Below, one piece after another: positions 6,857 through 7,272 of a stretch of DNA of 7,272 nt. Origin of the DNA: Acidobacteriota bacterium (GTDB taxonomy: Bacteria; Acidobacteriota; UBA6911; RPQK01). The stretch covers positions 1 through 7,272 of the forward strand of contig RPQK01000377.1 of the NCBI GenBank assembly GCA_003819755.1, in the 5' to 3' direction. Each line of letters opens with the position of its first letter. Positions within the stretch are counted from its first letter, which is position 1. The position numbers and the translations under genes are program-made. The notes below the pieces were generated by a model that was not told the origin of the DNA, ran no database searches, and saw only the letters and a program-made list of their open reading frames with translations.

Positions 6857-7041
6857 CAGTCGATCGTTTCTTGCGGCTGATAGCCGGTTTCTTCGTGATG
6901 TTGAGCCTCGCGCTCGGTCACTGGGTCAACTCTTACTGGTACCTGTTCACCGCCTTCGTTGGCCTGAACTTATTCCAGTCAGCTTTTACAAACTGGTGCC
7001 CGATGATGACTTTCTTGCGCAAGCTGGGCGTGAGGGGGTAG
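6853..7041 (+). CDS. DUF2892 (YgaP-like transmembrane) small membrane protein
   Basis: A 62-residue protein with two predicted membrane helices, about 8-22 and 27-44, followed by the conserved tail NLFQSAFTNWCPMMTFLRKLGV. That tail, with C49-P50, is the hallmark of the DUF2892 / YgaP-type transmembrane domain. Full-length YgaP joins this domain to a rhodanese sulfurtransferase domain; here it stands alone at the family's usual stand-alone size. Its biochemical role is not established, though relatives are common in sulfur, persulfide and efflux loci. The ATG overlaps the pump stop as ATGA, and AGGAG (6839-6843) lies nine bases upstream, so translation is probably coupled to the pump. It may assist the pump or handle a thiol substrate; this is inference. 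Confidence 0.85.
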   Translation: MTVDRFLRLIAGFFVMLSLALGHWVNSYWYLFTAFVGLNLFQSAFTNWCPMMTFLRKLGVRG

Positions 7042-7053
7042 GCGTTCCGTATC

Positions 7054-7108
7054 CACGAATTGCACGAATTACACGAATTAACCTGGCGGCAATTCGTGTA
7101 ATTCGTGT
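7054..7108. repeat. Nonamer repeat forming a 17-bp hairpin after the operon
   Basis: Three copies of the 9-mer CACGAATTR (7054-7062, 7063-7071, 7072-7080) are followed, after a short spacer, by two inverted copies AATTCGTGT (7091-7099, 7100-7108). Arms 7063-7079 and 7091-7107 are perfect 17-bp reverse complements around an 11-base loop. The hairpin begins 21 bases after the DUF2892 stop. It could end the operon transcript, but no T run follows on either strand, so a classical intrinsic terminator is not shown. The motif resembles simple repeats dispersed in many environmental bacterial genomes. Confidence 0.8.
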
Positions 7109-7122
7109 TACAACCGTAACAC
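7105..7122. repeat. Small 7-bp hairpin overlapping the nonamer stem
   Basis: GTGTTAC (7105-7111) pairs perfectly with GTAACAC (7116-7122) across the loop AACC. It shares bases 7105-7107 with the larger stem, so the two would compete at their edge. Its function is unknown. Confidence 0.4.
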
Positions 7123-7130
7123 TTGATCGC

Positions 7131-7160
7131 GCCGCGCGTGCAAGTTTGTTTCTGCGCGGC
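7131..7160. repeat. GC-rich 7-bp stem with 16-base loop
   Basis: GCCGCGC (7131-7137) and GCGCGGC (7154-7160) are exact reverse complements. With the two preceding hairpins it makes a run of three potential stems between the operon and a possible convergent gene. A bidirectional termination zone is one reading; no T tract supports it firmly. Confidence 0.35.
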
Positions 7161-7199
7161 TGTAATTAGTAGTGATATTTGAATTTGGTTCAATTTCTT

Positions 7200-7272
7200 T
7201 CAACCGGCTTTTGTCAGATGTTCGAGGGTGGCGGCACGCGCGCTCTGAAGTGTGCTGATCAGAATATCGAAT
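7200..7272 (-). CDS. Possible 3' end of a convergent gene (partial)
   Basis: On the minus strand one frame is open from the window edge to a TGA (complement of 7200-7202), giving about 23 residues that end in RAATLEHLTKAG. The codons favour G or C at third positions, as in the genes of this window, and the peptide looks like an amphipathic C-terminal helix. The fragment is too short to assign a family, and another minus-strand frame is also open here for about 50 codons. If real, it is convergent with the efflux operon, with the hairpin cluster between. Confidence 0.25.
   Translation of the reverse strand, partial: FDILISTLQSARAATLEHLTKAG

Noticed and set aside
7063..7107. Firm call of an intrinsic terminator
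   Set aside because: The stem is strong but AT-rich at its base and no T tract follows on either strand, so it is listed only as a repeat with a possible terminator role.

Overview
The window is high-GC DNA from a Gram-negative (diderm) bacterium. It holds one complete tripartite efflux locus: a divergent ArsR-type regulator facing an operon of outer-membrane channel, periplasmic adaptor, RND pump and a small DUF2892 membrane protein. The dispersed-looking repeats around and inside the locus resemble those I associate with environmental phyla such as Acidobacteriota. That placement is inference and could be wrong.

Layout. Bases 1-373 carry no convincing gene. They hold a perfect 12-bp hairpin (11-39), a large inverted-repeat element of about 190 bp (41-233), a third hairpin (238-256), and an octamer tandem repeat that runs into the stop codon of the regulator (339-375). 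The ArsR-family gene is on the minus strand (374-742). The 142-bp gap to the operon contains two overlapping dyads and back-to-back sigma70-like promoters, which looks like one shared operator region. The plus strand then carries the TolC-like channel (885-2252), the lipoprotein adaptor (2294-3505), the RND permease (3560-6856) and the DUF2892 protein (6853-7041). The last overlaps the permease stop by four bases. Bases 7042-7272 hold a nonamer repeat folded into a perfect 17-bp stem, two smaller hairpins, and possibly the 3' end of a convergent minus-strand gene.

How it works together. The permease should use the proton gradient to export a substrate through the adaptor and the channel. The ArsR protein probably represses the operon and itself, and releases DNA when a metal or thiol-reactive signal reaches its cysteines. 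The substrate cannot be read from the sequence. The C102/C106 pair in the regulator and the DUF2892 partner make a sulfur, thiol or metal stress role worth testing.

The system is a recognisable family arrangement rather than a wholly new one. The most unusual features are a heptamer tandem repeat lying in frame within an extra segment of the permease, where loss or gain of one unit would break the gene, and the MITE-like palindrome at the left.
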